From Sphingomonas sp. Leaf407 (GTDB taxonomy: Bacteria > Pseudomonadota > Alphaproteobacteria > Sphingomonadales > Sphingomonadaceae): a DNA stretch of 64,000 nucleotides. Both the position numbers and the translations under genes were made by a program. Position 1 is the first letter of the stretch. Every line of letters starts with the position of its first letter. The notes beneath the pieces were generated by a model, which was not told the origin of the DNA, made no database searches, and saw nothing but the letters and a program-made list of their open reading frames with translations. The stretch is from contig NZ_LMQO01000005.1 of assembly GCF_001425385.1 (NCBI RefSeq), positions 174,094 to 238,093 of the forward strand, given 5' to 3'. This document shows, one piece after another, positions 19,645 to 29,584 of the stretch.

Positions 19645-19674
19645 TCCGTTTCACGTGAAGGCCGGGGTGGCGTG

Positions 19675-21297
19675 CTATCGCCCCTGCGCGCGCCATCGGC
19701 GGATAGTGCGTTCGACGATCGCATCCTCGTCGCCCGTCTCGCGCCACAATGTCGTGAACGACGGATCGGCCGAGGCCGGCCGCAGATGCGGTTCGAGGTC
19801 GTCGAACAGAATGCGGATCGGCGTCGCCACCCCCTCCCCAACCGCGATGCACTCGCGGTTGCGCAGCGCCGGAATCGCATCGAGGAAGCCGCGCGCCCCC
19901 TCGGGCATCGCCGCGCGGACGAATGCCTGATCGCGTTCGTTGTTGAGCCGCATCGCGAGGATCGTTCCGCACTGCGACAGCACGCCTTCGGCCAGATCGG
20001 ACGGGCGCTGGGTGATGAGCCCCAGCGAGACGCCGTATTTGCGCCCTTCCTTGGCGATGCGGTTGAGGATGTGCGCGACCGACGATCCCTCGGCGTTGCG
20101 TTCGTTAGGGACGTAGCGATGCGCCTCCTCGCACACCAGCAGGATCGGGCGACGCGGCTCGTCGCGCGACCACAGCGCATAGTCGAACACGAGGCGGGCG
20201 AGCACCGACACGACGACCGAAGTGACTTCGGACGGCATGCCCGACACGTCGACGATCGACACCGGTCGCCCGTCGGCGGGCAGGCGAAACACCCGCTTCA
20301 GGAACGCCGCCATCGTATCGGCGACGAGCAACCCCGAGAACATGAAGCCATAGCGCGGATCGGCGCGAATCTCCTCGATCCGCCCCTTGATGCGCAGATA
20401 GGGCGCGGTGTCGCCCGCGCGGTTCATCTTGCCCATGTCCTGTTGCAGGATCTGGAGCAGGTCGGACAACAGATAGGGGATCGGCGAGTCGACCGTCAGC
20501 CGGCCGATGTCCTGCGCCAACCGGTGCCTGGCGCGGGCGGCGAGCAGGCAGCGGCCGAGAATATCGGCATCGACCTGCCGTTCGGGGCCGCTGCTGGTCA
20601 GGAAGATCTCGCCATGTTCGCGCAGGTCGAGCAGCCAATAGGGCAGTTGCAGGTTGCTCGCGTCGAGCCGCATCCCGCGCTCGCCGAACGCGGCGGCATA
20701 TTCGCCGTGCGGGTCGACCATCACGATATGCGCCTGCGGATTGGCTTCGCAGATGCGGTGGAGGATCAGCGCCGCCGAAGTCGACTTGCCGGTGCCGGTC
20801 GAACCGAGCAGCGCGAAATGCTTGCCGAGCATCGCATCGACGTTGAGCATCGCCCGCACGTCGCGCGCGGGATGGACATGGCCGACCGCGACATGGCCCT
20901 GATGATCGGCGGCATACAGGCGGCGCAGATCGGTGGTCGTCACCGGATGGACCGGAGTGCCCGGCAGCGGAAAGCGGGTGACGCCACGACGGAACGCGCC
21001 GATCTCCCCGGACAGGTCATCGCCCTCGCCCATGAAATCGACCTTGGCGACCAGCGCGTCGTCACGCTCGGCAAGCCGCAGCGCGCGGATGCTAGCGATG
21101 ATCCAGCGCTGGCCGACGCGCATCTTCACCTGCGCACCGATCTGGCCACCGGCCGCCGTGACCGGATCACCCTCCCCCGCCAGCGCATGGATCGCCGGCA
21201 GATCGAGCAGCAACTGGCTCGCCGAACCGGCGACGTCGAGCACCGCGCCGATGACCGGCGGGTGGCTGGCGGGATCAGGTTCGGAACGCGGCTCCAT
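19675..21297 (-). CDS. HerA-like DNA translocase ATPase (DUF87)
   Basis: A 540-residue AAA+/FtsK-HerA superfamily ATPase. An N-terminal HAS-barrel-like domain (GAVLDVAGSASQLLLDL) precedes Walker A GSTGTGKST (165-173). MVDPHGEYAAAFG, ILLVCEEAHRYVP (Walker B) and LGLITQRPSDLAEGVLSQCGT are HerA marks. HerA hexamers translocate DNA and often act with the NurA nuclease; no nurA is present here. It is last in the leftward run from the origin, 39 bases after parB, with a palindrome (21302-21317) in that gap. The ATG at 21297 follows GGGG; a TTG at 21312 is possible. Confidence 0.87.
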   Translation of the reverse strand: MEPRSEPDPASHPPVIGAVLDVAGSASQLLLDLPAIHALAGEGDPVTAAGGQIGAQVKMRVGQRWIIASIRALRLAERDDALVAKVDFMGEGDDLSGEIGAFRRGVTRFPLPGTPVHPVTTTDLRRLYAADHQGHVAVGHVHPARDVRAMLNVDAMLGKHFALLGSTGTGKSTSAALILHRICEANPQAHIVMVDPHGEYAAAFGERGMRLDASNLQLPYWLLDLREHGEIFLTSSGPERQVDADILGRCLLAARARHRLAQDIGRLTVDSPIPYLLSDLLQILQQDMGKMNRAGDTAPYLRIKGRIEEIRADPRYGFMFSGLLVADTMAAFLKRVFRLPADGRPVSIVDVSGMPSEVTSVVVSVLARLVFDYALWSRDEPRRPILLVCEEAHRYVPNERNAEGSSVAHILNRIAKEGRKYGVSLGLITQRPSDLAEGVLSQCGTILAMRLNNERDQAFVRAAMPEGARGFLDAIPALRNRECIAVGEGVATPIRILFDDLEPHLRPASADPSFTTLWRETGDEDAIVERTIRRWRAQGR

Positions 21298-21301
21298 CCC
21301 C

Positions 21302-21317
21302 GCGTATTGCAATACGC
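21302..21317. promoter_or_regulatory. Perfect 16-bp palindrome between parB and the HerA-like gene
   Basis: GCGTATTGCAATACGC is its own reverse complement. It lies 4 bases upstream of the HerA-like gene start and 18 bases past the parB stop codon; a further ATTGCGTAT (about 21329-21337) runs into the parB stop codon. It looks like a protein-binding site; no T-run follows, so not a classic terminator. Confidence 0.5.
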
Positions 21318-21335
21318 AGGGTTAAGAATTGCGTA

Positions 21336-22259
21336 TCAGATACCTTCGCCGGTCAGCCGCTGACAGACGAGGTCGAGCTGTCCCAGCGTCGAATAGCCGA
21401 TGGTGATCGCGCCGCCCTTGTCGCCATGGACGATCGATACCTTGAGGCCCAGCACATCGCCCAACTGGCGTTCGAGCGCGCGCAGATCGGCATCGATCGA
21501 GCCGTCGTCGGCCGCCAGCGGATCGCGTGGCGGGCGGGGTTTGGCCGGTTCGTCATTCCCCTTGGCCCCGCGCGCGAGCTTCTCGACCTCGCGCACCGAC
21601 AGGCCCTTGGCGACGATGCGTTGGGCAATATCCTCGGCCTCAGGCACGTTGATGAGCGCACGGGCGTGGCCCATGCTGATCCGCTGGTCGCCGAGCATGT
21701 CCTGGATCGATCGCGGCAATTCGAGCAGCCGCAGCAGATTGGCGATGTGGCTGCGCGATTTGGCGACCAGATTGGCGAGCACTTCCTGGGTATGGCCGAA
21801 TTCGTCGATCAGCCGGCGATAGCCCTCGGCCTCCTCGATCGCGGTCAGATCGCGCCGCTGGATATTCTCGACCAGCGCGATTTCCATCGTCTCGGCATCG
21901 CTCAGGTCGCGGACGACGACCGGCACCTCGTGCAGCCGGGCGCGCTGCGCCGCGCGCCAGCGGCGTTCGCCCGCGACGATCTCATAGCCCTTGCCATGCG
22001 GGCGGACCACGATCGGCTGGATGATCCCGCGCGCGGCGATCGATTCCGCCAGTTCGTTCAATGCAGCTTCGTCGAAGAAGCGGCGCGGCTGCCCGGCCAT
22101 CGGCGTCAGCGCGGTGATCGGCAATTGCCGGACGCCCGCCGCCGGGGTGGTGCCGCTGCGGCCCGCCGCGCCGTCGCCGTCATTGTCGCCGAACAGCGAA
22201 CTGAGGCCGCGACCAAGGCCGCCGGCGCGGGGGCGACGCGGGGTCTGGGTATCGTTCAT
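21336..22259 (-). CDS. parB: Chromosome-partitioning protein ParB
   Basis: A 307-residue DNA-binding CTPase that loads at parS and spreads. The N-terminal ParB/Srx domain has ITALTPMAGQPRRFFDEAALNELAESI and the CTP-binding GERRWRAA. The helix-turn-helix is TQEVLANLVAKSRSHIANLLRLLELP, and a C-terminal dimerisation domain closes the protein. Its ATG overlaps the parA stop (ATGA), so the two are coupled. Four candidate parS sites in the same window (best at 14784, 23090, 25486) are its expected targets. Confidence 0.97.
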   Translation of the reverse strand: MNDTQTPRRPRAGGLGRGLSSLFGDNDGDGAAGRSGTTPAAGVRQLPITALTPMAGQPRRFFDEAALNELAESIAARGIIQPIVVRPHGKGYEIVAGERRWRAAQRARLHEVPVVVRDLSDAETMEIALVENIQRRDLTAIEEAEGYRRLIDEFGHTQEVLANLVAKSRSHIANLLRLLELPRSIQDMLGDQRISMGHARALINVPEAEDIAQRIVAKGLSVREVEKLARGAKGNDEPAKPRPPRDPLAADDGSIDADLRALERQLGDVLGLKVSIVHGDKGGAITIGYSTLGQLDLVCQRLTGEGI

Positions 22260-23035
22260 GCCGCTTCCGCCAGTACCGGCAGGCGGGCGATGACTTCACG
22301 GGCGAGCGCGATATACGCCTCCGATCCGGCGCAGCGATAATCATAGATCAGCGCGGGCATGCCGTGGCTCGGCGCTTCGGACAGGCGGACGTTGCGCGGG
22401 ATCACCGTGTCGAACACGACCTTGCCCAGCACCGCGCGGACGTCGTCGCTGACCTGATCGGTCAGGCGGTTGCGCCGGTCGTACATCGTCAGCACGACGC
22501 CGAGGATCGACAGGCCGGGGTTGAAGCGGCCGCGGATGCGCTCGACGGTGCTAAGCAACTGGCTCAACCCCTCCAGCGCGAAGAACTCGCATTGCAGCGG
22601 CACCAGCAGCGCATGGCTGGCGACCATCGCATTGACGGTCAGCAGCCCGAGCGACGGCGGGCAGTCGATCAGGATCACGTCCCAGCGCCCGCCGCTCGCC
22701 TCCACCACCCGGTCGAGCCGGTGGGTCCGCGCCTCAAACTCGATCAGCTCGATCTCGGCACCCGACAGGTCGACCGTGGCCGGCACGATCGACAGGCGCG
22801 GCACCTTGGTCGGGATCACCGCTTCGTTGAGCATCATGTCGCCGACCAACAGATCATAGGTCGAGAATTGCCGGTCGTTGCGGCCGATGCCAAGCCCGGT
22901 CGAGGCATTGCCCTGCGGATCGAGGTCGAGGATCAGCACTTCGAGGCCGGTCGCGGCCAGGGCGGTGCCGACGTTGATCGCGGTGGTGGTCTTGCCGACG
23001 CCCCCCTTCTGGTTGGCGATCGCGATGCAAATCAT
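22256..23035 (-). CDS. parA: Chromosome-partitioning ATPase ParA (Soj)
   Basis: A 259-residue Walker-type ATPase that drives segregation of ParB-parS complexes. The deviant Walker A is KGGVGKTTT at residues 10-18; LDLDPQGNASTGLG, DCPPSLGLLTVNA and LSEAPSHGMPALIYD are diagnostic. Start and stop are fixed by ATGA overlaps: its ATG at 23035 overlaps the rsmG stop and its stop overlaps the parB start. The long open frame continuing upstream is an alternate frame of rsmG. Confidence 0.97.
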   Translation of the reverse strand: MICIAIANQKGGVGKTTTAINVGTALAATGLEVLILDLDPQGNASTGLGIGRNDRQFSTYDLLVGDMMLNEAVIPTKVPRLSIVPATVDLSGAEIELIEFEARTHRLDRVVEASGGRWDVILIDCPPSLGLLTVNAMVASHALLVPLQCEFFALEGLSQLLSTVERIRGRFNPGLSILGVVLTMYDRRNRLTDQVSDDVRAVLGKVVFDTVIPRNVRLSEAPSHGMPALIYDYRCAGSEAYIALAREVIARLPVLAEAA

Positions 23036-23652
23036 GCCTTCTGCACTCCGGTGGCGACCACGATCGACGACGTCGGATCGGTGATGCTGTGTTCCACGTG
23101 AAACGTTCCGCGCCATTCCGCCCGGGCTTCGGCAAGCTCGTCGGCGGCGGCGCGGCCCTTGGGCAAGACCCATAGCGTATCGCGGTTCGCATGCCCAAGG
23201 CCGATTGCGAACAACGCGGACAATCGCGCAACCGCCCGCGCGGTGATGATCGCCGCCGGCCGATCGGCAGAGAGCCGCTCGATCCGCGCCTGATGGACGA
23301 CAACGTTGGCGAGGCCAAGGTCGCGGGCCATCTCGCCCAGCAGCGCCGCGCGGCGTGCGCGCGGTTCGACCAGCACGACCCGGCGATCGGTAAGGATCGC
23401 GGCGACGATGCCGGGGAAGCCCGCGCCCGATCCGATATCGATCCAGTCCCCCACCCCGGCCCCATCGGTCAGCGGGACCAGTTGCGCAGAATCGAGCAGA
23501 TGGCGTTCCCAGATGTGCGGGATGGTCGAGGTGGCGATCAGATTCTGCCCGGCGGTTTCGGCAACGATGCGCCCGGCGAAGGCGGCCAGTGTCGCCATCC
23601 GATCCGCGCCGAACCGCGCGGCGATCCACGCGCGGGCGTCGTCCTCGCTCAT
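23032..23652 (-). CDS. rsmG: 16S rRNA (guanine-N7)-methyltransferase RsmG
   Basis: A 206-residue SAM-dependent enzyme (GidB) that methylates G527 of 16S rRNA. The SAM-binding motif is [15 protein letters not shown] and the family start-of-domain [22 protein letters not shown] is intact. The gene overlaps mnmG upstream and parA downstream by ATGA. A parS-like sequence (23090-23105) is embedded near its 3' end, encoding part of the tail (TFHVEHS). Confidence 0.96.
   Translation of the reverse strand: MSEDDARAWIAARFGADRMATLAAFAGRIVAETAGQNLIATSTIPHIWERHLLDSAQLVPLTDGAGVGDWIDIGSGAGFPGIVAAILTDRRVVLVEPRARRAALLGEMARDLGLANVVVHQARIERLSADRPAAIITARAVARLSALFAIGLGHANRDTLWVLPKGRAAADELAEARAEWRGTFHVEHSITDPTSSIVVATGVQKA
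23090..23105. other. parS site within rsmG
   Basis: TGTTCCACGTGAAACG differs only at the last base from TGTTCCACGTGAAACA, a parS form reported for Caulobacter (from memory). It is about 8 kb left of the predicted origin and 54 bases upstream of the parA start. Confidence 0.8.
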
Positions 23653-25475
23653 GCCGCGATCCTCTGGCCACGATGGTGGAGCAGGATCGCGACCAGCGCG
23701 GCCGGCGTCACGCCCTGCACCCGGCTGGCGGCGGCGAGCGTCTCGGGCTGGGCCGTGGTCAGGCGTTCGATCATCTCGTTCGACAGACCCGGCACGCGCC
23801 CGAACGGGAAGTCGCGCGGCAGGACGACATGATCCTCGCGCGCCGCGGCCAGTTCGGCCGACTGGCGTTCGAGATAGGGAGCGTAGCGCGCATCCTCGAT
23901 CAGTTCGCCCAGCACATCGTCCTGTTCGGCGATGCCGAGATGCGCCGGGGTGACACCATGGACCAGCAGCCAGCCGGTGCCGCTGCGCTGATCGGTCCCG
24001 CCAACCGGGGCGCCGGCCGCCTGCAACGCGGCGGCACCATAGCGCCGGTCGAGCCGGGTCTGGAGCACGGCGCGACGATCGGCACGGTCGCGGTTGTAGG
24101 CCAGTCGCTCGGCCGACAGCAGTCCGGCCTGTTCGGCCAATCCGCCAAGCCGGGTCGTCGCGTTGTCCGACCGCAGGCGCAGACGATATTCGGCGCGCGC
24201 GGTCATCATGCGATAGGGTTCGGACACGCCCTGCAAGACGAGGTCGTCGATCATCACCCCGATGTAGCTCGACGCGCGATCGAGGATCAGCGGATCGAGG
24301 CCCAACGCCTGCGCGGCGGCATTGGCCCCGGCGACCAGCCCCTGCCCGCCCGCTTCCTCATAGCCGGTGGTGCCGTTGATCTGCCCGGCGAAATACAGCC
24401 CGGCCAGCGCGCGCAACCCCAGCGTCGCATCGAGCGCGCGCGGATCGATATAGTCATACTCGACGGCATAGCCCGGCGTTTCGATCACCACCGCTTCCAG
24501 CCCGGCGACGCTGCGCAGCATCGCCACCTGCACGTCGGTCGGCAGCGAGGTCGACACGCCGTTGGGATAGACGAGGTGGGTGTCGAGCCCTTCGGGTTCG
24601 AGGAAGATCTGATGCCCGTCGCGGTCGCCGAAGCGGTGAACCTTGTCCTCGATCGACGGACAATAGCGCGGCCCCCGCCCCTCGATCGACCCGGAGAACA
24701 GCGGCGAGCGATCGAGCCCGGCGCGAATGATGTCGTGCGTCTCGGCCGTCGTCCGGGCGATGGCGCAGGCGAGTTGCGGCAACCGCTTCGCCGGATCGCT
24801 CAGCGGCGACATCGTCCAGACATCGGCGTCGGACGGCTGTTCGGGCAGCGCCGCCCAGTCGATCGTCCGCCCGTCGAGCCGGGGCGGCGTGCCCGTCTTG
24901 AGCCGGGCGATCGGCAGCGACAGGTCGCGCAACTGTTGCCCAAGCCGGGTCGCGGCACGCTCACCGATGCGCCCGCCGACCGATCGCTCGTCGCCGCGAA
25001 ACATCGTCCCGCCGAGGAACGTGCCGGTCGCCAGCACGACCGCGCGCGCCGCGATCACCGTGCCATCGGCGAGTTCAATCCCGGTCACGCGGTCGCCGGC
25101 AACAGTCAGCGCGACACTGTCCCCGCCGATGATCGCGAGGTTGGGATGGGCGAGCAGCGTCTTGACTGCGGCGGCATAACGCACCCGGTCGGCCTGAATG
25201 CGCGGCCCCTGCACCGCCGCGCCTTTCGACCGATTCAGCATGCGATGGTGAATCGCCGCAGCATCCGACGCCTGCGCCATCAGCCCGCCGAGCGCATCGA
25301 TCTCGCGGACGATATGGCCCTTGCCCAGACCGCCGATCGCCGGATTGCACGACATCGCCCCGATCCGGTCGGGCATGAAATCAATGAGCGCGGTTCGTGC
25401 CCCACGCCGCGCGGCCGCTGCCGCCGCTTCGGTGCCAGCATGGCCGCCACCGACGATCACTACGTCAAAAGTCAT
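23649..25475 (-). CDS. mnmG: tRNA uridine-5-carboxymethylaminomethyl modification enzyme MnmG
   Basis: A 608-residue FAD enzyme (GidA) that works with MnmE to modify the wobble uridine of several tRNAs. The FAD-binding [10 protein letters not shown] is at residues 8-17; [11 protein letters not shown] and [23 protein letters not shown] are signatures. The ATG at 25475 is preferred over the upstream [10 protein letters not shown] extension, which would run through the parS sequence at 25486. Its stop overlaps the rsmG start. It lies between mnmE and rsmG, with a parS site in the mnmE-mnmG gap. Confidence 0.97.
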   Translation of the reverse strand: MTFDVVIVGGGHAGTEAAAAAARRGARTALIDFMPDRIGAMSCNPAIGGLGKGHIVREIDALGGLMAQASDAAAIHHRMLNRSKGAAVQGPRIQADRVRYAAAVKTLLAHPNLAIIGGDSVALTVAGDRVTGIELADGTVIAARAVVLATGTFLGGTMFRGDERSVGGRIGERAATRLGQQLRDLSLPIARLKTGTPPRLDGRTIDWAALPEQPSDADVWTMSPLSDPAKRLPQLACAIARTTAETHDIIRAGLDRSPLFSGSIEGRGPRYCPSIEDKVHRFGDRDGHQIFLEPEGLDTHLVYPNGVSTSLPTDVQVAMLRSVAGLEAVVIETPGYAVEYDYIDPRALDATLGLRALAGLYFAGQINGTTGYEEAGGQGLVAGANAAAQALGLDPLILDRASSYIGVMIDDLVLQGVSEPYRMMTARAEYRLRLRSDNATTRLGGLAEQAGLLSAERLAYNRDRADRRAVLQTRLDRRYGAAALQAAGAPVGGTDQRSGTGWLLVHGVTPAHLGIAEQDDVLGELIEDARYAPYLERQSAELAAAREDHVVLPRDFPFGRVPGLSNEMIERLTTAQPETLAAASRVQGVTPAALVAILLHHRGQRIAA

Positions 25476-25485
25476 GCTATCTCGT

Positions 25486-25501
25486 CGTTCCACGTGGAAC
25501 A
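25486..25501. other. parS site between mnmE and mnmG
   Basis: CGTTCCACGTGGAACA matches TGTTCCACGTGGAACA at 15 of 16 bases. It fills the 26-base gap between the mnmE stop and mnmG start, 5.6 kb left of the predicted origin. Confidence 0.82.
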
Positions 25502-26791
25502 TCATTTCCCGATACAGAAGCGCCCGAACAGTGCGTCGAGCATTGCCTCGGTCGCCTGTTGTCCTGTCAATGCTGCAAAGCCGTTAAGAACATAGCGCAG
25601 TTCCTCGGCGATCAACAGCGGGTCGCGCTGGGCCGCCGCACGGTGCAACGCGGCCGCAGCGTGCGCGGCATGCGATGCCTGCCGCCGGTTGAGCGCGAGG
25701 TCGTCGATCGCGGGAAGCAGCGCGCGTGCGGTATCGGCGAGTGCGGTCCACAACGCATCGATCCCCTCGCCGCTATGCGCAGAGACGGCAAGCCGCCCCG
25801 CCCCGCCCGGCCGGTCGGGCAGGTCGGCGCGCGGGCACAGCGCGATGACATGGGCGTGGTCGGGCGGCGTATCGTCGCCGAGCCACACCAGAATATCCGC
25901 TGCCGCGATCGACCGGGCAGCACGGTCGATGCCGATCGCCTCGATCGCGTCGTCGGTCGCCTCGCGCAGCCCGGCGGTGTCGAGGAACAGCCACGCGATG
26001 CCGCCGCGCGTCACCGGCGTTTCGATCACGTCGCGCGTCGTCCCCGCGATCGGCGAGACGATCGCCGCCTCGCGCCCGATCAGCGTGTTGAGCAAGGTCG
26101 ACTTGCCGGCATTGGGCGGCCCGGCCAGCACGACGCGGATGCCGTCGCGCAACCGTTCGACCGGCGGCGCGGCGAGGACGGTATCGATCGCGCGGGCAAG
26201 GTCGGCGGCATCGTGGCGAACACCGTCGATCACCGCGTCACCGGCATCGACATCATCCTCGTCGCCATGATCGAGGACTGCCTCGACCGTCGCCGACAGA
26301 CCGGTCGCGGTCGCGGTCCAGTCGGCGACCTCCCGCCGCAGCCGACCGCCGCTGGTGTCGATCGCGACACGCCGCTGTGCTTCGGTTTCGGCCGACAACA
26401 GATCGGCAAGCCCCTCGGCTTCGGTCAGGTCGATCCGGCCATGCGCCAGCGCGCGGCGGGTGAACTCGCCGGGGAGCGCCGCGCGCAATCCCGGTTGCGC
26501 GGCCAGCACCCGCTCGACCGCGTCGACCACCGCGCGTCCGCCGTGCAGGTGCAGCTCGACCAGATCCTCGCCGGTCGCGGTCGCCGGACCGGGAAACACC
26601 AGCACCAGCGCCTGGTCGAGCAGCCGGCCATCGCCGGGATCGCGCAGGTCGCGCACCCCGGCGCGGCGCGGCGGTGGGAGCTTGCCCGCCAAGACGCCGG
26701 CGGCGGCGATCGCGCTCCCCCCCGATAGTCGCAGCACCGCGATCGCGGCGGGCGGGCGGCCGCTCGATACCGCGAAGATCGTGGTCGTCAT
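25502..26791 (-). CDS. mnmE: tRNA modification GTPase MnmE
   Basis: A 429-residue GTPase (TrmE) forming the MnmEG complex. An N-terminal tetrahydrofolate-binding domain ([21 protein letters not shown]) is followed by helices, an inserted G domain with [14 protein letters not shown] and FLDTAGLR, and the essential C-terminal CIGK, the last four residues. Length is slightly short of the usual 440-455. The ATG at 26791 lies one base past the stop of the DUF6489 gene upstream. Confidence 0.97.
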   Translation of the reverse strand: MTTTIFAVSSGRPPAAIAVLRLSGGSAIAAAGVLAGKLPPPRRAGVRDLRDPGDGRLLDQALVLVFPGPATATGEDLVELHLHGGRAVVDAVERVLAAQPGLRAALPGEFTRRALAHGRIDLTEAEGLADLLSAETEAQRRVAIDTSGGRLRREVADWTATATGLSATVEAVLDHGDEDDVDAGDAVIDGVRHDAADLARAIDTVLAAPPVERLRDGIRVVLAGPPNAGKSTLLNTLIGREAAIVSPIAGTTRDVIETPVTRGGIAWLFLDTAGLREATDDAIEAIGIDRAARSIAAADILVWLGDDTPPDHAHVIALCPRADLPDRPGGAGRLAVSAHSGEGIDALWTALADTARALLPAIDDLALNRRQASHAAHAAAALHRAAAQRDPLLIAEELRYVLNGFAALTGQQATEAMLDALFGRFCIGK

Positions 26792-26792
26792 G

Positions 26793-27023
26793 TCACCCGC
26801 CGCGCGCGGCGCTCTCGAACATCTTGCGCCAGAAATTGATGCCCGCCTCGCCCATCGGCGCCCAGCTCCGCATCATCTGGTCGAGCATCTCGGGGCTGGC
26901 GCCCTTCTCCATCGTGTCGGTCAGCATGCCGATGTAACGGTCATGGACCGGCGTGAAATCGGGCAGCCCCATCGCGCGCCGTGCTTCCTCGGGCGTGCAG
27001 TCGACGGTGAGGTTGATCTTCAT
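26793..27023 (-). CDS. DUF6489 family small protein
   Basis: A 76-residue soluble protein starting MKINLTVDCTPEEARRAMGLPDF, a pattern recalled from alphaproteobacterial DUF6489. Helical, acidic and basic residues mixed, with no signal peptide. The segment DRYIGMLTDTMEKGASPEMLDQMMRSW resembles the region of phasin-like or polyhydroxyalkanoate-associated small proteins, but no function is claimed. GGGGGA precedes the ATG at 27023. It sits directly upstream of mnmE and probably shares its transcript. Confidence 0.78.
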   Translation of the reverse strand: MKINLTVDCTPEEARRAMGLPDFTPVHDRYIGMLTDTMEKGASPEMLDQMMRSWAPMGEAGINFWRKMFESAARGG

Positions 27024-27807
27024 GGGGTCCCCCGGATTTCGTGTTCGGGAGTATGAATAGGGGCGAACGCGGCGGAATGCGAGGATGCCACGCTTTCGGT
27101 CGGGGAAGTACCGGCATTGTGGGCGGACGCGGGCGAAGCCCACGTCGTCGGTCGGGGCGTTGCCCCGCCGGCCGGCCGCATTCGACTCCTGCGACAGCAT
27201 GTCGCTGGGCGAACGCGGCGGAATGCGAGAACGCCCGCACTTCCGGTCGAGGAAGTACGGGCGTCATGGAATGGATCGACCTTCAGCCGATGCCATGGCC
27301 TTTCACCGTTCCCGCGCAGGCGGGAACCCATGGACGCAGCGGGTTTGGCTCGATCCCTGACGTCGGCGTGTATGAATCCCCGCCTACGTGGGGATGACGA
27401 AGGGGTTTCGAGGGCAGATTCCCCTGCCGAGGTTGAATGTCGATCCCGCCTGGGGGGACGTGGGCGAAGCCCGTATCGTCGGTCGGGGCCTCTGCCTCGT
27501 ATTTCGGTCGGGGAAGTACGGACGTCATGGCATGGATCGACCCTCAGCCGATGCCATGCCTCCTCATCGTTCCTGCGCAGGTGGGAACCCATAATCGCAA
27601 CGGGTCCGGCTCGATCACCGGCGTCGGCGTCTATCGGTCCCCGCCTGCGCGGGGTGACGCGAGGGATTTGACGGCAATTCCCCCCGCCGACGGTAAATGT
27701 CGATCCCGCCTGGGCGGCACGCGGGCGAAGCCCGCGTCGTCGGTCGAGGCTTTACCTCGCCGGCCGGCCGCGTTTGTGATCCGCGCCAGCATGGCGCGGT
27801 CCAAACG
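27024..27807. repeat. Intergenic mosaic of repeat units, family R4
   Basis: This 784-base gap between rho and the DUF6489 gene holds no convincing gene. It is built from units used more than once. One unit runs from GGAAGTACGG through GGATCGACC and CAGCCGATGCCATG to GGGAACCCA (about 27250-27331 and again 27511-27593). Another contains GGGCGAAGCCC and CGTCGTCGGTCG (near 27130, 27470 and 27725). Small hairpins such as GTTCCCGCGCAGGCGGGAAC (27308-27327) and ATCCCCGCCTACGTGGGGAT are embedded. Open frames here come from the repeats. Confidence 0.7.
27781..27799 (-). terminator. Hairpin after rho
   Basis: CCGCGCC and GGCGCGG form exact 7-bp arms with an ATGCT-type loop (AGCAT on the plus strand), about 9 bases past the rho stop. 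No T-run follows, so termination strength is uncertain. Confidence 0.45.
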
Positions 27808-29064
27808 CTACTGGTTCATGCTGTCGAAGAAGTCCTCGTTGGTCTTCGAATTCTTCATCTTGTCGAGCAGGAACTCCATCGCGTCGACGGTGCCCATCTG
27901 CATCAGGATACGGCGCAGCACCCACATCTTGGAGAGCTTGGTCTTGTCGACCAGCAGCTCTTCCTTGCGCGTGCCCGACTTGCCGACGTCGAGCGCCGGG
28001 AAGACGCGCTTGTCCGCCACCTTGCGGTCGAGGACGATTTCCGAGTTGCCGGTGCCCTTGAACTCTTCGAAGATCACTTCGTCCATGCGGCTGCCGGTAT
28101 CGATCAGCGCGGTGGCGATGATCGACAGCGAGCCGCCCTCCTCGATGTTGCGCGCCGCGCCGAAGAAGCGCTTGGGCCGCTGCAACGCATTGGCATCGAC
28201 GCCGCCGGTCAGCACCTTGCCCGACGAAGGCACGACGGTGTTATAGGCGCGGCCGAGACGGGTGATCGAATCGAGCAGGATCACGACGTCACGCTTGTGC
28301 TCGACGAGGCGCTTGGCCTTTTCAATCACCATTTCCGCCACCTGGACGTGGCGCTGCGCCGGCTCGTCGAAGGTCGAGGAGACGACCTCACCCTTCACGC
28401 TGCGCTGCATGTCGGTGACTTCTTCGGGCCGCTCGTCGATCAGCAGGACGATCAGGAACACCTCGGGGTGATTGTCGGTGATCGCCTTCGCCATGTTCTG
28501 CAACATGACGGTCTTGCCGACGCGCGGCGGCGCGACGATCAGCGTGCGCTGGCCCTTGCCCTGCGGACTGACGATGTCGATGACCCGCGCCGACTTGTCC
28601 TTGATCGTCGGATCGAGCTGATCCAGCGTCAGCTTCGATTCGGGATAGAGCGGGGTCAGATTGTCGAAATTGACGCGGTGGCGCACCGCATCGGGATCGT
28701 CGAAATTGACCGACACCAGCTTGGTCAGCGCGAAATAGCGTTCGCCGTCCTTGGGCGCGCGGACCTCGCCCTCTACCGTGTCGCCGGTGCGCAGCCCGTG
28801 TTTGCGGACCTGGTTGGGCGAGATGTAGATGTCGTCGGGGCCGGCGAGATAATTCGCCTCGGGGCTGCGCAGGAAGCCGAAGCCGTCCTGAAGCACCTCG
28901 ATCGTGCCGACGCCCATGATCTGCTCGCCGTTTTCGGCGCGCGCCTTCAGGATCGCGAACATCAGATCCTGTTTGCGCATCGTCGACGCGCCTTCGACCC
29001 CCAGTTCCTCGGCCATCGAGACGAGGTCGGCGGGGGCATGTTTCTTGAGGTCTTTGAGGTGCAT
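27808..29064 (-). CDS. rho: Transcription termination factor Rho
   Basis: A 418-residue hexameric RNA helicase ending transcription. The N-terminal Rho-N domain ([20 protein letters not shown]), the OB-type RNA-binding domain ([18 protein letters not shown]) and the ATPase core (Walker [11 protein letters not shown], then [13 protein letters not shown]) are complete; length is normal for the group. The ATG at 29064 gives the standard MHLKDLKK start. In this lineage rho close to the origin is expected. About 165 bases without a gene lie upstream, long enough for an autoregulatory leader, though none can be shown. Confidence 0.97.
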   Translation of the reverse strand: MHLKDLKKHAPADLVSMAEELGVEGASTMRKQDLMFAILKARAENGEQIMGVGTIEVLQDGFGFLRSPEANYLAGPDDIYISPNQVRKHGLRTGDTVEGEVRAPKDGERYFALTKLVSVNFDDPDAVRHRVNFDNLTPLYPESKLTLDQLDPTIKDKSARVIDIVSPQGKGQRTLIVAPPRVGKTVMLQNMAKAITDNHPEVFLIVLLIDERPEEVTDMQRSVKGEVVSSTFDEPAQRHVQVAEMVIEKAKRLVEHKRDVVILLDSITRLGRAYNTVVPSSGKVLTGGVDANALQRPKRFFGAARNIEEGGSLSIIATALIDTGSRMDEVIFEEFKGTGNSEIVLDRKVADKRVFPALDVGKSGTRKEELLVDKTKLSKMWVLRRILMQMGTVDAMEFLLDKMKNSKTNEDFFDSMNQ

Positions 29065-29229
29065 CGGAAGCGAGGTCCAGATCAGCGGTAGAAGGGCAAG
29101 GTCGGCAGCGAGGCGGACACGAGCGGCTGGGACGGGCGCACCGAGGACCGGGCACCGTTGGACGGGAAGTAGGTCCGGCGGCGAATCAAGTCAAGCGGCG
29201 GTCGCGGGCCGGCACCCCCAAACCGACGT

Positions 29230-29571
29230 TCAGCGCGCTTCCCTGACCACTCCCGCGTTGGGGGTGAGCGCCTCGAACACATCGGACCGGACGACCAACT
29301 CGCCGATACATCCCATGCGGACGCGGTCGATCTCTTCCTGTGGCAGCGTTTTCTTCCGCGCCTTCGTCACAGCCGTGGCGATGTCGGTGTCCGGCGCGGC
29401 ACCGTCGATCCGGCCGACGAAATACAGGATGCTGGTGGAAATCGATACGCGCTCGATATCGAGTTTCGCCAGTTCGAGCGCGTCCGTCAGCACGGCGAGA
29501 CAGCGGATATCGTCGGCGACCCGATCGGGTGGTGCGACCGGTTGCGCCGCCATCAACATCCACGCCAGCAT
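29230..29571 (-). CDS. Small secreted hypothetical protein
   Basis: A 113-residue protein that I do not recognise. A short N-terminal hydrophobic stretch (MLAWMLMAAQPVA) looks like a signal peptide. The rest is a predicted helical domain with two cysteines (one in DDIRCLAVLTDALELA, one in RMGCIGELV), which could pair in the periplasm. The ATG at 29571 follows GGGGGAGG at good spacing, supporting a real gene. It lies 13 bases after hemJ on the same strand, suggesting one transcript hemE-hemJ-this gene. Confidence 0.68.
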   Translation of the reverse strand: MLAWMLMAAQPVAPPDRVADDIRCLAVLTDALELAKLDIERVSISTSILYFVGRIDGAAPDTDIATAVTKARKKTLPQEEIDRVRMGCIGELVVRSDVFEALTPNAGVVREAR

Positions 29572-29584
29572 GGCATCCTCCCCC

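Noticed and set aside
19647..19662. CGTTTCACGTGAAGGC, parS-like, between the M23 and HerA genes
   Set aside because: 12 of 16 matches; the centre fits but the right edge does not. It could be a weak site, but I do not call it.
27041..28246. Overlapping open frames on both strands in the R4 region and over rho
   Set aside because: They follow repeat units rather than protein families, and rho is certain on the minus strand.
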